Positions 6,286-8,528 of a stretch of DNA of 8,528 bases are shown in pieces. This DNA comes from Elusimicrobiota bacterium. Its GTDB lineage: Bacteria; Elusimicrobiota; Elusimicrobia; Elusimicrobiales; Elusimicrobiaceae. Under the pieces are notes generated by a model. The model was not told the DNA's origin and did no database searches. It was given only the letters and a program-made list of their open reading frames with translations. The translations under genes were made by a program, and so were the position numbers. The DNA lies in assembly GCA_031258375.1 (NCBI GenBank), contig JAIRMX010000177.1, positions 1 to 8,528 of the forward strand, in the 5' to 3' direction. Positions within the stretch are counted from its first letter, which is position 1, and the number at the start of each line of letters is the position of its first letter.

Positions 6286-6827
6286 TATTTCTGAATATTT
6301 TAAAATCGCGCCGCGCGCAAGCTACCGTGGAAGTCACATTACTTCTGCCGATATTTGTTATATTGGGTTTTTTTGTTTTTAAAGTTTACGGATTACTTGT
6401 CGTGGTTCAAAAAACGGAAATTGCCGCTTATTATGCCGGCCGCCGCTGGCAGCTTGAAAGTCATAAGTCTTTAGACCATGTTCCATGGGACAATAACGTT
6501 TTGCGAAAAGATATAGAAGATAAAGTGCGCGACATCTTGGATTTTAATAATCCTGCCTTGAAAAAAGCGCGTTCGCTGAGATCGGTTTCTTTCAATGTCG
6601 AGCGCGGCGAGTTATGGAATACGCTTACTCTTACCGTAAGAATGTATCCGCCGCGAATTCCGTTTATTTGCAAATATGATAAACTTAAAGTTTGCGATAA
6701 GCCGTACGGGCAGGATTGTTTAAAAGGATATAACTTTTTATGCGAAGGCGGCGGCACGATAAGCGTTACAAAAAACGTAGTCAACCGCGACAGGCCAAAC
6801 GCTTGGCTTTTGCCCGGCTCGCAATAA
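6282..6827 (+). CDS. TadE-like minor pseudopilin with periodic cysteines
   Basis: A 181-residue protein starting at GTG, which overlaps the preceding stop by four bases (GTGA); GAGGT at 6270-6274 is a good ribosome site. The N-terminus reads KSRRAQATVEVTLLLP: cleavage after Ala12 would put Glu17 at mature +5, as in TadE-family pseudopilins, followed by a hydrophobic helix to about residue 42 and the typical TEIAAYYAGR stretch. The length fits TadE (about 150-200 residues). The C-terminal part has four cysteines, C130, C138, C146 and C154, each exactly eight residues apart, in a Lys/Tyr/Gly-rich setting. They could form two disulfides or bind a metal outside the cytoplasm. Together with the previous gene it would form a minor pilin pair in a Tad-type filament. 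The family call is fairly good; the cysteine module is unusual in my experience. Confidence 0.75.
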   Translation: MIFLNILKSRRAQATVEVTLLLPIFVILGFFVFKVYGLLVVVQKTEIAAYYAGRRWQLESHKSLDHVPWDNNVLRKDIEDKVRDILDFNNPALKKARSLRSVSFNVERGELWNTLTLTVRMYPPRIPFICKYDKLKVCDKPYGQDCLKGYNFLCEGGGTISVTKNVVNRDRPNAWLLPGSQ

Positions 6828-6934
6828 TTCTTTTGTTTTTATATGTTTGCCTTTTGCCGCCGCAAGAGAGTATTTTTTATCTTCTGCCGCGGTTTTTTGG
6901 TAGATTTTTCGTCTGTTTAAAAAGTATCGCGTAG
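6740..6934 (+). CDS. Doubtful small basic membrane ORF
   Basis: A 64-codon ORF in another frame overlapping the last 88 bases of the TadE-like gene and filling most of the gap to the protease gene. Its N-terminal 21 residues are almost all Arg/Lys, largely because GGC-rich codons of the overlapping gene are read out of frame. The rest holds a hydrophobic segment (LAIILLFLYVCLLPP) and ends outside the overlap with plausible codons. AAAGGA at 6723-6728 lies 11 bases before the ATG, rather far. A TTG at 6803 would give a 43-residue form beginning just before the hydrophobic segment. It may be a small membrane protein of the pilus unit or an accidental frame. If it is not real, 6828-7010 is a 183-base spacer. 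Confidence 0.25.
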   Translation: MRRRRHDKRYKKRSQPRQAKRLAFARLAIILLFLYVCLLPPQESIFYLLPRFFGRFFVCLKSIA

Positions 6935-6993
6935 TGCCGCGGCAATTCCATTTTCGAGCGAATATTATAACCAGTCCCAGCAACGGTAAAAAT

Positions 6994-7010
6994 TGCTAAA
7001 ATATTAATGT
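6994..7010 (+). promoter_or_regulatory. Possible extended -10 promoter before the M50 protease gene
   Basis: TGCTAAAAT at 6994-7002 fits an extended -10 box (TGnTAAAAT) and ends eight bases before the ATG at 7011, the same distance as TAAAAT before the sensor kinase gene. There is no Shine-Dalgarno, and TAA at 7005-7007 blocks any earlier start. No good -35 is seen, which is acceptable for an extended -10 promoter. Confidence 0.35.
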
Positions 7011-7631
7011 ATGAATTTATTAATATATATTCCGGTTTTGTTTTTTTCCGTAATACTGCACGAGTATATGCACGGCTACGCCGCCTATCGCTGCGGGGAC
7101 GACACGGCCTATCTTTTAGGCAGGCTTACTTTTAATCCTTTGGCGCATATAGATATTGTCGGCACTATTGCCGTGCCTCTTTTGTGTCATATTGCCGGCG
7201 CGCCGGTTTTCGGCTGGGCGCGGCCCGTGCCGGTTAATTATTATCGGCTCAGAAATCCGAAGAACGATATGGCTAAAGTATCGTTTGCCGGGCCGGCGTC
7301 TAATATTTTTTTATTTATAGCCGGCGCTTTACTTTGGAAAACGCTGCTGATTTTAAATTTGAGCGGCAATATGGCAAATATATTTTTCGCGTACCTTATA
7401 GGCATAAATCTTATTTTGACCATATTTAATCTTATTCCCGTGCCGCCGCTTGACGGCAGCAAAGTGCTTGCGGCGCTTCTTCCGGCCGATTTGTCCGTGA
7501 AATATATGATGCTTGAGCGCTACAATATGATTATAGTTATAGTTTTGATAATGAGCGGGGCGTTTTCTTTTATCGTGGGGCCGATATATTATTTCTTTTT
7601 AAAACTGATATTTAGTTTTGTGGGAGCGTAA
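7011..7631 (+). CDS. M50-family site-2 protease (intramembrane metalloprotease)
   Basis: A 206-residue polytopic membrane protein. HEYMH (17-21) in the first helix is the HExxH zinc site with catalytic Glu18; NPLAHID (42-48) follows, and PVPPLDGSK (143-151) supplies Asp148, the third zinc ligand of the S2P family. Four to five hydrophobic segments are visible (about 3-24, 48-66, 93-118, 124-143, 172-200). It has no PDZ or CBS domain and is short, so it belongs with the compact YwhC/Rip-like group rather than RseP. Such enzymes cut membrane-spanning segments of regulators or signal-peptide remnants; its substrate is unknown. The trpS start codon follows three bases after its stop, an association I recall from several bacterial phyla and probably one of co-transcription rather than shared function. 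There is no ribosome site at the start; see the promoter entry just upstream. Confidence 0.92.
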   Translation: MNLLIYIPVLFFSVILHEYMHGYAAYRCGDDTAYLLGRLTFNPLAHIDIVGTIAVPLLCHIAGAPVFGWARPVPVNYYRLRNPKNDMAKVSFAGPASNIFLFIAGALLWKTLLILNLSGNMANIFFAYLIGINLILTIFNLIPVPPLDGSKVLAALLPADLSVKYMMLERYNMIIVIVLIMSGAFSFIVGPIYYFFLKLIFSFVGA

Positions 7632-7634
7632 TTA

Positions 7635-8528
7635 ATGGCTGATTTAAAAAACATCGTAGTTTCCGGAATGAGGCCTACCGGACGTTTGCATTTAGGCAAT
7701 TATTTCGGCGCGCTTAAAAATTTCGTAGCTTTACAGGAAAGCCGTAAATGTTTCTTTTTCGTTGCCGATTTGCACGCTTTAACTACGGCTTTTGATAAAA
7801 CGCAAAATCTTGCCTCGGACAGCCGGCAAATGATTATAGACTGGCTTACCGCCGGTTTAAACCCGGACAAATGCGCGATGTTTATGCAGTCGCATGTGCC
7901 TGAAATATCTGAGCTTACGGTTTTGCTCGGCATGCTTACGCCGCTTGGCTGGCTGCTTAGAAACCCGACTTATAAAGAGCAGCTAAATGAAATTTTCAAG
8001 AAGAAATACGCCGGACAAATTACTTCCACCGCTTCGCAAAAAATGGAAATGTTAAGCGAAAGGGAACTTTCGGAACTTGCTTCGTTCGGTTTTTTGGGAT
8101 ATCCGGTTTTAATGGCTACGGATATTCTAATACATAAGGCGCGGTATGTTCCCGTAGGACGGGATCAAATCGCCCATCTTGAAATTTCACGCGATATAGC
8201 GCGCAGATTTAACGACTCGTATAAAACCGATATTTTAGTCGAGCCGGAACCTTTGTTTACTTCAGTTGCCAAAGTTCCCGGGCTTGACGGACGGAAAATG
8301 TCAAAATCTTACGGCAATGCCGTATATTTGGGCGAGCCGCTTGAAAACGTTCGTAAAAAAGTAACGGGTATGTTTACTGACCCAAATAAAAAACGCGCAA
8401 ACGACCCGGGCAGTCCGGAGGGCTGCGCCGCGTTTGCTTTCCATAAGATTTATAATAAAGATTATCTTAAGAGATGCGAAGAATGCAAAGCAGGCGCGCT
8501 TGGCTGCGTGATATGCAAGAAACAGCTT
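7635..8528 (+). CDS. trpS: Tryptophanyl-tRNA synthetase, 3' partial (Fe-S type cysteine motif)
   Basis: The first 298 residues of a class Ic aminoacyl-tRNA synthetase, which joins tryptophan to tRNA-Trp using ATP in the cytoplasm. The HIGH-type signature is TGRLHLGN (15-22), the family motif VGRDQ is at 174-178 and KMSKS at 221-225, all intact. Near the end of the window five cysteines appear: C264 (PEGC), C281, C284, C291 and C294. C284-x6-C291-x2-C294 matches the last three ligands of the [4Fe-4S]-binding pattern known from Thermotoga maritima TrpRS, and C264 lies where the first is expected, although the first gap is 19 residues instead of 22. A GGAG at 7623-7626 is a good ribosome site, placed inside the end of the protease gene, so the pair is probably one transcript. 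Only the C-terminal end of the anticodon-binding domain is missing, cut by the window edge. Confidence 0.97.
   Translation, partial: MADLKNIVVSGMRPTGRLHLGNYFGALKNFVALQESRKCFFFVADLHALTTAFDKTQNLASDSRQMIIDWLTAGLNPDKCAMFMQSHVPEISELTVLLGMLTPLGWLLRNPTYKEQLNEIFKKKYAGQITSTASQKMEMLSERELSELASFGFLGYPVLMATDILIHKARYVPVGRDQIAHLEISRDIARRFNDSYKTDILVEPEPLFTSVAKVPGLDGRKMSKSYGNAVYLGEPLENVRKKVTGMFTDPNKKRANDPGSPEGCAAFAFHKIYNKDYLKRCEECKAGALGCVICKKQL

Noticed and set aside
1..8528. tRNA, rRNA, CRISPR arrays, insertion sequences, phage or defence genes
   Set aside because: Read on both strands, I found no cloverleaf-like sequence, spaced repeats, transposase or phage motif.

Overview
The window looks like part of a bacterial chromosome, from a diderm and probably anaerobic organism. 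The evidence is a membrane sensor kinase, Tad/Flp-type pseudopilin genes, a site-2 protease next to trpS, and a tryptophanyl-tRNA synthetase carrying the cysteine pattern of the iron-sulfur-binding form. Base composition is moderately AT-rich with many GCC/GGC codons. Elusimicrobiota or a deltaproteobacterium-like lineage would fit, but the sequence alone does not prove either. All recognised genes are on the + strand. I see no tRNA, rRNA, CRISPR array, transposase or phage gene.

Layout. (1) 1-681 is the 3' end of a gene for a DsbA-like thioredoxin-fold protein, closed by a strong intrinsic terminator at 711-737. (2) 844-4833 is a signalling block: a membrane-bound dCache-HAMP-HisKA kinase, a soluble receiver-plus-histidine-kinase protein, and a NarL/LuxR-type response regulator. 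(3) 4834-6827 is a pseudopilin block: a 55-residue Flp-like pilin whose ATG directly abuts the regulator's stop codon, a 399-residue TadG-like protein, and a 181-residue TadE-like protein whose GTG start overlaps the preceding stop. A doubtful 64-residue membrane ORF overlaps its end. (4) 7011-8528 holds an M50 site-2 protease followed three bases later by trpS, which runs off the window.

How the parts may work together. The join between the response regulator and the Flp-like pilin suggests that the kinases and the NarL-type regulator control, or at least are co-expressed with, a small surface filament of the Tad family. The window holds pilin-like subunits but no Tad ATPase, platform protein, secretin or prepilin peptidase, so the assembly machinery must be elsewhere or borrowed. 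Three genes that appear to start transcription units (844, 5086, 7011) have no Shine-Dalgarno sequence and AT-rich -10-like elements close to the ATG. Most genes inside units have a recognisable one. This raises the possibility of leaderless mRNAs.

The most interesting points are the unlisted Flp-like gene coupled to a regulator, the TadE-like protein with four cysteines spaced exactly eight residues apart, the HisKA kinases next to a NarL-type regulator, the monothiol DsbA-like protein ending in cysteine, and the Fe-S-type TrpRS.
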